Below, one piece after another: positions 18,598-26,258 of a stretch of 64,000 bases of DNA. How positions within the stretch are numbered: position 1 is the stretch's first letter; every line of letters starts with the position of its first letter. The notes under the pieces are model-generated. The model had not been told where the DNA came from. It saw nothing but the letters and a program-made list of their open reading frames with translations, and did not search any database. Source of the stretch: Bacteroidota bacterium. GTDB lineage: Bacteria; Bacteroidota; Bacteroidia; Chitinophagales; Chitinophagaceae. The position numbers and the translations under genes are program-made. The DNA lies in NCBI GenBank assembly GCA_018268085.1, contig JAFDXE010000015.1, forward strand, positions 1-64,000, given 5' to 3'.

Positions 18598-20883
18598 ATG
18601 AAAAGAATGCAACGACTGGTGATGATCTGCATGCTGTTAATAACGGTGAATGCAGGCGCACAAACACCCGAGGCAAAAATGAAAACTTTCATTGATGCAT
18701 TGATGAAGAAAATGACGCTGGATGAAAAAATCGGGCAGTTAAATCTTCCGGGTTCCGGAGATATCGTAACCGGGCAGGCTTCCAATTCTGATATCGGGAA
18801 GAAAATAAAAGAAGGCGCTGTGGGTGGTTTGTTCAATATAAAATCTGTAGAGAAAATCAAAGCCGTACAAAAAGTTGCTGTAGAAGAAAGTCGCTTAAAA
18901 ATTCCACTCATATTCGGGATGGATGTTATTCACGGATACATGACGGAGTTCCCGATTCCACTGGCACTTTCCTGCACCTGGGACATGAACCTGATAGAAC
19001 AATCCGCCAGAATTGCTGCAACTGAAGCAACAGCAGATGGTATCAACTGGACGTTCTCGCCAATGGTCGACATTGCCCGTGATGCCCGCTGGGGAAGGAT
19101 CGCCGAAGGAAGTGGTGAAGATCCTTATATAGGTTCTGCAGTGGCTAAAGCAATGGTAAAAGGTTACCAGGGAAATGATCTGAAAAATACAACAAGCATG
19201 ATGTCTTGCGTTAAACACTATGCCTTGTATGGCGCTGCAGAATCGGGAAGAGATTACAATACCACCGATATGAGCCGGCTGCGCATGTTTAACGAATATC
19301 TTCCTCCATATAAAGCTGCAGTGGATGCCGGTGCCGGAAGTGTGATGGCATCTTTCAATGAAGTGGATGGGATACCGGCAACGGGTAATCGCTTTTTAAT
19401 GACCGATGTATTGCGTAAGCGTTGGGGTTTCAAAGGCTTTGTTGTAACAGATTATACCGGTATCAATGAAATGATCGATCATGGAATGGGTGATCTGCAA
19501 ACAGTGTCGGCACTGGCATTAAAAGCCGGCATTCACATGGATATGGTAGGCGAAGGATTCTTAACTACATTAAAAAAATCATTGTCGGAAGGTAAAGTCA
19601 CGCTCAAAGAAATAGACAACGCCTGCCGGTTGATCCTCGAAGCGAAATATAAATTAGGTTTATTTGACAACCCGTATAAAAATTGTGATGAAAGTCGGGT
19701 TAAAACAGATATTTATACGGCAGCCAATGTAAAAGCAGCAAGACATATTGCTACTGAAAGTTTTGTACTATTTAAAAACCAGGGGAATATATTACCACTA
19801 AAGAAAACAGGAACCATTGCATTGATCGGCCCGTTGGCCAACACAAAAGACAATATGCCCGGCACCTGGAGTGTGGCTACTGATTTTGAAAAAGCAGTAT
19901 CAGTAAAAGAAGGATTAGAGAAAGCTGTTGGCAACAGTGCAAAAATCTTATATGCGAAAGGTTCCAACTTAATGTATGATAGTGTATATGAAGTTAATGC
20001 CACCATGTTTGGAAGAGGATTAAACAGGGACGGCCGTAGTGATGAAGCATTGAGAAATGAAGCACTCGCAATAGCAGCACAATCAGATGTAATTTTAGCT
20101 GCATTAGGCGAAGCATCAGAAATGAGTGGAGAATCTTCCAGCAGAAGCGATATCAGGATTCCGGATGCACAACGGGATTTATTAAAAGCACTCATAAAAA
20201 CCGGTAAGCCTGTTGTACTGTTATTATTTGCAGGAAGGCCAATGGAAATAAAATGGGAAAGTGAAAATGTACCCGCTATTTTAAATGTTTGGTTTGGTGG
20301 ATCAGAAGCTGGCAATGCCATTGCAGATGTAGTATTCGGCGACGTAAGTCCTTCCGGAAAATTAACCACCAGCTTTCCGCAGTCTGTGGGGCAACTTCCA
20401 CTCTACTATGCTCATAAAAATACAGGTCGCCCATTGGGTGAGGGAAAATGGTTTGAAAAGTTCCGGTCTAACTACCTGGATGTTTCCAATGACGCATTGT
20501 ATCCATTCGGTTTTGGATTAAGCTATACTAATTTTACTTACAGTGATCTGTTGCTAAGTGCAACAAATGTAAAGGGAAACCAAACATTAAAAGCATCAGT
20601 AACGGTAACGAATAGTGGTAACCGGGAAGCAAAAGAAGTGGTACAATTATATATCCGTGATATGGTTGGATCCGTTACAAGACCCGTGAAAGAATTAAAA
20701 GGATTTCAGAAAATAAACCTGAAAGCAGGCGAAACTAAAACAGTAACTTTCAACATCACACCTGAAGATCTGAAGTTTTACAACAGCGATCTTGTATACG
20801 ACTGGGAACCAGGAGAATTTGAAATTATGATTGGCAGCAGTTCAAAAGATGTGAGATCTAAAAAAGTGAACTGGGTAAAATAA
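18598..20883 (+). CDS. GH3 beta-glucosidase (BglX-like)
   Basis: The ATG at 18598 gives a 761 aa protein with a clean signal peptide (MKRMQRLVMI to NAGAQ); an upstream in-frame TTG at 18580 would add six polar residues and is less likely. The GH3 N-terminal TIM barrel contains KHYALYGAAESGRDYN and the nucleophile Asp in FVVTDYTG. The C-terminal alpha/beta domain carries MSGESSSRSDI with the likely acid/base Glu, and an Fn3-like domain ends the protein. It likely hydrolyses short glucans such as sophorose to glucose in the periplasm. A GH3 next to GH144 is the arrangement seen in known beta-1,2-glucan loci. Confidence 0.92.
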   Translation: MKRMQRLVMICMLLITVNAGAQTPEAKMKTFIDALMKKMTLDEKIGQLNLPGSGDIVTGQASNSDIGKKIKEGAVGGLFNIKSVEKIKAVQKVAVEESRLKIPLIFGMDVIHGYMTEFPIPLALSCTWDMNLIEQSARIAATEATADGINWTFSPMVDIARDARWGRIAEGSGEDPYIGSAVAKAMVKGYQGNDLKNTTSMMSCVKHYALYGAAESGRDYNTTDMSRLRMFNEYLPPYKAAVDAGAGSVMASFNEVDGIPATGNRFLMTDVLRKRWGFKGFVVTDYTGINEMIDHGMGDLQTVSALALKAGIHMDMVGEGFLTTLKKSLSEGKVTLKEIDNACRLILEAKYKLGLFDNPYKNCDESRVKTDIYTAANVKAARHIATESFVLFKNQGNILPLKKTGTIALIGPLANTKDNMPGTWSVATDFEKAVSVKEGLEKAVGNSAKILYAKGSNLMYDSVYEVNATMFGRGLNRDGRSDEALRNEALAIAAQSDVILAALGEASEMSGESSSRSDIRIPDAQRDLLKALIKTGKPVVLLLFAGRPMEIKWESENVPAILNVWFGGSEAGNAIADVVFGDVSPSGKLTTSFPQSVGQLPLYYAHKNTGRPLGEGKWFEKFRSNYLDVSNDALYPFGFGLSYTNFTYSDLLLSATNVKGNQTLKASVTVTNSGNREAKEVVQLYIRDMVGSVTRPVKELKGFQKINLKAGETKTVTFNITPEDLKFYNSDLVYDWEPGEFEIMIGSSSKDVRSKKVNWVK

Positions 20884-20911
20884 CAACGGCTATAATTGTA
20901 AATATCTGTTC

Positions 20912-23134
20912 GTGAGAAAAATTTTCCTGAGTATATTTTCATTTGTACTGGCAATACATGCATTGGCACAAACTGCATCCGTTGCGCATAAAGTGGATTC
21001 TGTTATACGCCTGATGACACTGGAAGAGAAGATCGGGCAACTCAATCAATATAGTGGTGATTGGGCGCATACCGGGCCCATCACTCCCGATGGCGACAAG
21101 CAAAATCAAATTCGCCGTGGGCAGGTAGGCTCCATGCTCAATGTAATTGGGGTTGAACATACACGTGACCTGCAACAAATGGCGATGCAGTCGAGATTAA
21201 AAATTCCATTATTGTTTGCACAGGATGTAATACACGGTTTCAGAACAACCTTTCCCATTCCATTGGCACAGGCTTGTAGTTGGGATATGGATCTGATAGA
21301 ACGATCCGAAAGGATTGCCGCCACCGAAGCCTCCGCAAGCGGTATTCACTGGTGCTTTGCGCCGATGGTGGATATCGCACGGGATGCAAGATGGGGCCGC
21401 GTAATGGAAGGGGCAGGAGAAGATCCGTACCTGGGAGCCCGCATTGCTACTGCAAGGGTAAAAGGTTTCCAGGGAAAGGGAATCGGGCATACAGATGCAG
21501 TAATGTCTTGTGTAAAACATTTCGCTGCGTATGGTGCGGCTATTGGTGGCCGTGACTATAATAGCGTAGATATGAGCCTTCAAACGCTCTGGCAGTATTA
21601 TCTTCCCCCATTTAAAGCTGCCGTAGATGCCGGCGTTTCTTCTGTAATGAATGCTTTTAACAGCCTCAATGGGATACCTGCTACCGGTAACGCATACCTG
21701 GTTAAGGATGTGTTGAAAGATACATGGAAGTTCCGGGGCATTGTTGTCAGCGACTGGGGCTCTGTTGGTGGAATTGCCACACATGGTTATGCGGCAGATG
21801 ATAAGGAAGCTGCATTGGCTGCTATTGAAGCAGGATGCGATATTGATATGGAAAGCCGTTGCTATAAGAACAACCTTGCTTCACTTGTAAAAGAAAAAAA
21901 GCTATCCCTGCAATTAATTGACAATGCTGTAAAAGCAGTGCTCACTAAAAAATTTGAACTCGGATTATTTGAAGACCCTTACAAATTCTGTGATGAAAAA
22001 AGAGAAAATGCGCAGCAGAATGTTGCTGCACATAAAGCAACCGCTTTACAACTTGCAGAAAGAAGTATTGTGTTACTGAAGAATGATCTTAACATTCTCC
22101 CGGTTTCTAAAAATGTAAAAACCATTGCAGTAATTGGTCCATTTGTAAAGGCAGTAAAAGATAATCTCGGATTCTGGAGTATGGAATGGCCCGATGATTC
22201 TGCTACCATAGTTACGCAATGGGAAGGAATAAGAAATAAGTTCAGCAGCGATGTGAATATGCTGTATGCAAAAGGATGTAATATTAATGACACAGATTCC
22301 AGCGGATTTGCAGAAGCTATTGCAGTTTCTTCAAAAGCAGATATCGTAATCATGAGTATTGGCGAAGCAAGAGACATGAGCGGCGAGGCAAAGAGCAGGA
22401 GCAATCCGGTAATTCCGGGCGTTCAGGAAGCGCTGGTAAAAAATATACTGGCTACCGGTAAACCCGTTGTAGTAATGATCAATGCAGGAAGACCTTTATT
22501 GTTTGGCAGTATTGCCGATAAAGCACACGCCATCCTCTATACCTGGTGGCTCGGATCCCAGGCAGGCAATGCCATTGCAGCTGTGCTCACAGGAGATTAC
22601 AATCCTTCAGGAAAAATTACCATGAGCTTTCCCAGGAATGCCGGGCAAATGCCCATCTATTACAATCACCTGAATACGGGCCATCCTGCACCTAACGACA
22701 GTACACTGGATTATGTTTCCGGTTATATTGATCTGCCACATAGCCCCAGGTTTCCTTTTGGGTATGGGCTCAGTTATACGTCATTCGCCTACAGTGATAT
22801 AAAACTTTCAAAAACAACGGTACGACCTGGTGAAAAACTGGAAGTTTCAGTAGTGGTTACCAATAGTGGTAATTACGATGGGGAAGAAACAGTTCAGTTA
22901 TACATCCGCGATATGGTGGCCTCTGTTGTACGCCCGGTGAAAGAATTAAAAGGGTTTCAGAAAATATTTCTTAAAAGGGGAGAAAGCGGCGAAGTTAAAT
23001 TTAGGATTACTATTGAAGACCTGAAATTCTACAACAACCAATTACAATATGTAGCGGAACCGGGCGATTTTAAATTATTCATTGGCACCAACAGCGAAGA
23101 GGTGAAAGAAGCTTCATTCAAATTGGTATTATAA
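20912..23134 (+). CDS. GH3 beta-glucosidase, second copy
   Basis: A 740 aa GH3 enzyme that starts with GTG at 20912, which directly begins a good signal peptide (MRKIFLSIFSFVLA to HALAQ). The barrel has KHFAAYGAAIGGRDYN and nucleophile Asp in IVVSDWGSVGG. The C-terminal domain has MSGEAKSRSNP and the Fn3-like tail ends the chain. It is clearly paralogous to the preceding gene, 28 bp away. Two GH3 enzymes may split linkages or chain lengths, or act on the free sugar versus a decorated form. It is the last gene of the hydrolase operon; a weak GGCAG/CTGCC hairpin at about 23143-23163 follows without a T run. Confidence 0.92.
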   Translation: MRKIFLSIFSFVLAIHALAQTASVAHKVDSVIRLMTLEEKIGQLNQYSGDWAHTGPITPDGDKQNQIRRGQVGSMLNVIGVEHTRDLQQMAMQSRLKIPLLFAQDVIHGFRTTFPIPLAQACSWDMDLIERSERIAATEASASGIHWCFAPMVDIARDARWGRVMEGAGEDPYLGARIATARVKGFQGKGIGHTDAVMSCVKHFAAYGAAIGGRDYNSVDMSLQTLWQYYLPPFKAAVDAGVSSVMNAFNSLNGIPATGNAYLVKDVLKDTWKFRGIVVSDWGSVGGIATHGYAADDKEAALAAIEAGCDIDMESRCYKNNLASLVKEKKLSLQLIDNAVKAVLTKKFELGLFEDPYKFCDEKRENAQQNVAAHKATALQLAERSIVLLKNDLNILPVSKNVKTIAVIGPFVKAVKDNLGFWSMEWPDDSATIVTQWEGIRNKFSSDVNMLYAKGCNINDTDSSGFAEAIAVSSKADIVIMSIGEARDMSGEAKSRSNPVIPGVQEALVKNILATGKPVVVMINAGRPLLFGSIADKAHAILYTWWLGSQAGNAIAAVLTGDYNPSGKITMSFPRNAGQMPIYYNHLNTGHPAPNDSTLDYVSGYIDLPHSPRFPFGYGLSYTSFAYSDIKLSKTTVRPGEKLEVSVVVTNSGNYDGEETVQLYIRDMVASVVRPVKELKGFQKIFLKRGESGEVKFRITIEDLKFYNNQLQYVAEPGDFKLFIGTNSEEVKEASFKLVL

Positions 23135-23215
23135 ATTAATTAGCCGGCAGAAATACTCCTGCCACACTACAACTTTTGGTTTGCTGATTGCGTATATAAT
23201 TCAGGTTATATACAA

Positions 23216-23244
23216 TTGCAGCTTTTTTAAATGCACTAACTTTG
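23216..23244 (+). promoter_or_regulatory. Promoter of the HAD phosphatase gene
   Basis: TTG (23216-23218), an 18 nt spacer and TAACTTTG (23237-23244), an exact TAnnTTTG. It ends 11 nt before ATG 23256, so the transcript would be nearly leaderless. This supports that start over the in-frame ATG at 23181, which lies upstream of the promoter. Confidence 0.7.
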
Positions 23245-23255
23245 CCTTCCACATA

Positions 23256-23903
23256 ATGAGCCGTTTACAAAATATTATTTTCGATCTCGGAGGGGTGCTG
23301 ATCAATCTCGATTTTTCTAAAACCACCAATGCTTTTCATGAATTAGGATTTCCTCATTTTGAAGAAATGTTCTCCCAGCATAAAGCAGATCAGTTATTCA
23401 GGAAACTGGAAAAAGGGGAGATCAGCAACAGTGATTTTTATGAAGTAATGCTGAAGGTGGGTAACGACAGCATCACAGAAGTTCAAATCAGGCATGCATG
23501 GAATAGCCTGCTACTGGATTTCAGGGCGGAAAGCATCGGGTTCCTGACGCAATTAAAAAAAGAATATAAAATTTACCTGCTCAGCAATACCAATAGCATT
23601 CACCTGGAAGCATTCAATGAAATACTGGAAAAACAAATGGGGCTGCCTTCGTTAGATGGTTTGTTTACCAAAGCTTATTATTCGCACCAGATTGGTTTGC
23701 GTAAACCGGATGCAGAAATTTTTGAATTTGTATTGAAAGATGCAGGTATCACTGCCACAGAAACGCTGTTCATTGATGATACTTCTGAAAATACAACCGC
23801 AGCAGCAGCGGCGGGAATCCGGTCACACTTGTTATTACCCGGGGAAAGAATCGAACAGCTTGCATATTTCAGGGACTACTTGATTTCTTCGAACTCTATA
23901 TAA
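23256..23903 (+). CDS. HAD-family hydrolase
   Basis: A 215 aa haloacid-dehalogenase-like phosphatase with motif I IIFDLGGVLIN (nucleophile Asp), a helical cap, motif II region LLSNTN, motif III RKPDAEIF and motif IV FIDDTSENT. The IFDLGGVL form is typical of the YihX/epoxide-hydrolase-N-like subgroup that acts on small phosphates such as hexose phosphates or nucleotides. The substrate cannot be predicted. The chosen ATG is just downstream of a clear promoter. It converges with the DUF4834 gene, overlapping it by 28 bp. Confidence 0.9.
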   Translation: MSRLQNIIFDLGGVLINLDFSKTTNAFHELGFPHFEEMFSQHKADQLFRKLEKGEISNSDFYEVMLKVGNDSITEVQIRHAWNSLLLDFRAESIGFLTQLKKEYKIYLLSNTNSIHLEAFNEILEKQMGLPSLDGLFTKAYYSHQIGLRKPDAEIFEFVLKDAGITATETLFIDDTSENTTAAAAAGIRSHLLLPGERIEQLAYFRDYLISSNSI

Positions 23904-24127
23904 TCATCAGCTACCGGTTGCGCAGCACCTGTGGTTTTCAATGGATTGGTTTGACTGGTATGTTGCCTTTGCTGCATTTCTTCCTGTTCCTGCATCCGTT
24001 GCTGCATTTCACTCATCTTGTTTTTTACATGACGGGTTGTGTGGTATATCGGGATGATAAAATCAAAGATCAGTTTATATACCAGGTAAATGATAAACAA
24101 CTCAAATGCGAGCTTAAATATATTCAT
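23876..24127 (-). CDS. DUF4834-family small membrane protein
   Basis: An 83 aa protein with one N-terminal hydrophobic helix (about 4-27), then a basic patch (TTRHVKNKM), a Gln/Glu-rich helical segment (MQQRMQEQEEMQQRQ) and an acidic C-terminus (DDYIEFEEIK). This is the pattern of the Bacteroidota-specific DUF4834 family, whose function is unknown. A good promoter reads into it (24139-24132) with only 4 nt before the ATG, so it is probably leaderless. Its 3' end overlaps the convergent HAD gene. Confidence 0.8.
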   Translation of the reverse strand: MNIFKLAFELFIIYLVYKLIFDFIIPIYHTTRHVKNKMSEMQQRMQEQEEMQQRQHTSQTNPLKTTGAAQPVADDYIEFEEIK

Positions 24128-24131
24128 GAAA

Positions 24132-24139
24132 CAAAGGTA
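24132..24139 (-). promoter_or_regulatory. -7 element of the DUF4834 gene
   Basis: On the minus strand TACCTTTG matches TAnnTTTG exactly and ends 4 nt before the ATG at 24127. The -33 side has no perfect TTTG. Confidence 0.55.
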
Positions 24140-24328
24140 TAATGCACCTGAATATTTTATTGTTAATTTTTATTGTTTTCGGTCGGTAACAGGCAAGCAT
24201 CGGTAATGGTGGGTATGGTGCAGATCAATGGAGCTTTAATGAATAAGTAGTGGATGGAAATGGAGCGTTCCTGTTTTTCCGGTAAAAGCCCAGGCACCAT
24301 ACATATTTACTGCGGCAATCCCTTTTGA

Positions 24329-24360
24329 TTTGGCCGGTTCTGTGGTTGTGCTTATATTTG
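24329..24360 (+). promoter_or_regulatory. Promoter of rimP-nusA-infB
   Basis: TTTG (24329-24332), a 20 nt spacer and TATATTTG (24353-24360) form a near-ideal Bacteroidota housekeeping promoter. It predicts transcription from about 24367, giving a leader of about 55 nt. It also rules out the longer rimP reading frame beginning at 24330. Confidence 0.8.
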
Positions 24361-24380
24361 CAGCGGAAAAAGAAACAAAC

Positions 24381-24412
24381 AGAAGGGAACCGGGGTGTTC
24401 CCTTCTTCTTTT
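24381..24412 (+). promoter_or_regulatory. Leader hairpin upstream of rimP, possible attenuator
   Basis: A perfect 10 bp stem, AGAAGGGAAC (24381-24390) with GTTCCCTTCT (24397-24406) and loop CGGGGT, is followed by a pyrimidine tract ending TTTT (24409-24412). It lies inside the predicted leader, 11 nt before the rimP start. The shape is that of an intrinsic terminator, so it may attenuate the operon or protect the 5' end. NusA is encoded downstream and is a known termination modulator, which makes feedback plausible but unproven. Confidence 0.6.
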
Positions 24413-24422
24413 ATCAAAACCA

Positions 24423-24887
24423 ATGAGCAGGGAAAATCAAATAGAAACGGTACTGCAGCTTCTGCAACCACTGATAACAGATGATATTTTTTTAGTGGAT
24501 ATCAGGGTAAAACCTACGAATAACATTAAAATATACCTGGATGCCGACAGCGGGCTGGGAATTGAAAAATGTATCAGGATCAACAGGGCTCTGTATAAAC
24601 TCATCGAAGAAAACAGCGTATTTACTGACGGAGATTTTTCCCTGGAAGTATCAAGCCCCGGTATTGATGAGCCACTGAAACTACACCGCCAGTATGTGAA
24701 GAATACTGGTAGAGATGTGGAAGTGTTGTTAAATGACCTTACTAAAAAAACCGGTAAACTTATAGGTGTAACCGAAAATAATATCCTGATCGAGTTTACA
24801 GAAGGGAAAAATAAAAAGGCTGTTACCCAACAAGTGGAAATTCCTTTTTCAAACATTAAAGAAACAAAAGTTCTTATAAAATTTTAA
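24423..24887 (+). CDS. rimP: Ribosome maturation factor RimP
   Basis: The 154 aa protein starting at ATG 24423 matches RimP, which assists 30S subunit maturation. The N-terminal alpha/beta domain includes VDIRVKPTNNIKIYLDADSG and a central DFSLEVSSPGIDEPLKLHRQY, the family signature; the C-terminal SH3-like domain follows (about 90-154). The upstream promoter at 24329-24360 excludes an earlier start. Order rimP-nusA-infB is conserved across bacteria, and the three genes here share strand and close spacing. Confidence 0.95.
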   Translation: MSRENQIETVLQLLQPLITDDIFLVDIRVKPTNNIKIYLDADSGLGIEKCIRINRALYKLIEENSVFTDGDFSLEVSSPGIDEPLKLHRQYVKNTGRDVEVLLNDLTKKTGKLIGVTENNILIEFTEGKNKKAVTQQVEIPFSNIKETKVLIKF

Positions 24888-24897
24888 TTAACACAAT

Positions 24898-24930
24898 CCC
24901 CCTAACCGGCGGGGGCCCGACCTGGTCGGG
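24898..24930 (+). promoter_or_regulatory. Tandem GC-rich hairpins between rimP and nusA
   Basis: Two adjacent small hairpins: CCCCC (24898-24902) with GGGGG (24911-24915), then CCCGAC (24916-24921) with GTCGGG (24925-24930) and a 3 nt loop. They end 15 nt before the nusA ATG at 24946. No T run follows, so termination is unlikely. They may affect processing or nusA translation, or be a small intergenic repeat. Confidence 0.5.
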
Positions 24931-24945
24931 AAAACCGGAGTGACT

Positions 24946-26196
24946 ATGGCAAGTATCAATTTAATAGACTCTTTCCAGGAGTTTAAAGAAGCAGAGAACA
25001 TTGATCGTCCAACTTTGATGAAAGTTATGGAAGACGTTTTCAAAACGCTGATCCGTAAAAAATACGGAAGTGATGAAAATTTTGACGTAATCGTAAACGA
25101 CCAGAAAGGCGATCTTGAGATCTTTCGCAGACGCACCATTGTAGAGGATGATGACCTGTACAACACACTTACAGAAATTGAACTGAAAGATGCCATTAAA
25201 ATTGAACCGGATTATAGTGTAGGAGAAGAATTGTATGAAGAAGTGGATATTCAGAAAGAGTTTGGCCGCAGGGCTATCCTGGCAGGTAAACAAACGCTGG
25301 CTGCACGTATCAACGACCTCAAGAAAAATATTCTCATTAAAAAATATGAAGATCGGGTAGGCGAAATCGTTACGGGGGAGGTTTACCAGGTATGGAAAAA
25401 GGAAGTATTGATCCTCGATGAAGATGGCAATGAAATGCTGTTGCCGAAATCAGAACAGATTCCTACCGACTATTTTAAGAAGGGAGAAACGATTCGTGCT
25501 GTTGTAAAAAAAGTAGAATTGAAAAACAGCCAGGCGGTTATCATCTTATCACGTACCAGCCCTGTTTTTCTTGAGAAATTACTGGAGATCGAAGTACCTG
25601 AAATTTTTGATGGCCTTATTGTTGTTAAAAAGATCGTTCGTGATCCGGGAGAAAGAGCTAAAGTTGCGGTAGAAAGTTATGATGACAGGATTGACCCGGT
25701 AGGAGCCTGTGTAGGTATGAAAGGAAGCAGGATCCACGGTATCGTTCGGGAATTGAAAAATGAAAATATTGATGTGATCAACTGGACGTCGAATACACAA
25801 TTACTCATTCAGCGTTCACTTACACCGGCGAAAATTACCAGTATAGAACTGGATACAGAGAAACATCACGCTAACGTGTACCTGAAGCCCGACCAGGTTT
25901 CATTGGCCATTGGTCGCCGTGGTGTAAATATTAAACTTGCCTGCGAATTAACAGGATATGAAATAGACGTATTCCGTGATACAGATGGTGAAGAAGATGA
26001 TTTTGATATCGACCTGGAAGAATTCTCCGATGAAATTGAACCATGGGTAATTGATGCCCTGAAAAAAGTCGGTTGTGATACAGCCCGCTCAGTATTGGAT
26101 CTTACACCGGAAGAACTTGAACGCAGAACAGATCTGGAAAAAGAAACCATCGAAGAGGTTAGAAGGATTCTGAAAGAAGAATTCGATAAAGAATAG
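24946..26196 (+). CDS. nusA: Transcription termination/antitermination protein NusA
   Basis: A 416 aa NusA. The N-terminal RNA-polymerase-binding domain comes first (about 1-125), then an S1 domain (about 130-200, with GEIVTGEVYQV), KH1 and KH2 (about 230-345, with VGMKGSRIHGIVRELKNE and SLAIGRRGVNIKLACELTG). A short acidic C-terminal region with one helix-hairpin-helix-like segment ends the protein; the E. coli AR repeats are absent, as usual in Bacteroidota. ATG 24946 is preferred over GTG 24940 two codons earlier. It is encoded 58 bp downstream of rimP. Confidence 0.96.
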   Translation: MASINLIDSFQEFKEAENIDRPTLMKVMEDVFKTLIRKKYGSDENFDVIVNDQKGDLEIFRRRTIVEDDDLYNTLTEIELKDAIKIEPDYSVGEELYEEVDIQKEFGRRAILAGKQTLAARINDLKKNILIKKYEDRVGEIVTGEVYQVWKKEVLILDEDGNEMLLPKSEQIPTDYFKKGETIRAVVKKVELKNSQAVIILSRTSPVFLEKLLEIEVPEIFDGLIVVKKIVRDPGERAKVAVESYDDRIDPVGACVGMKGSRIHGIVRELKNENIDVINWTSNTQLLIQRSLTPAKITSIELDTEKHHANVYLKPDQVSLAIGRRGVNIKLACELTGYEIDVFRDTDGEEDDFDIDLEEFSDEIEPWVIDALKKVGCDTARSVLDLTPEELERRTDLEKETIEEVRRILKEEFDKE

Positions 26197-26258
26197 AAGA
26201 TTAGATAACATTAAAAGAAAACTTTGTCTCTGTTGTAATGAGGCAATAACAACAACGA

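Noticed and set aside
19713..20369. 218 aa open frame on the minus strand
   Set aside because: Fully antisense to a well-conserved GH3 gene; composition is typical of a shadow frame.
24330..24422. N-terminal extension of RimP by 31 residues
   Set aside because: The extension overlaps a near-ideal promoter and a hairpin, and RimP normally begins at the downstream Met.
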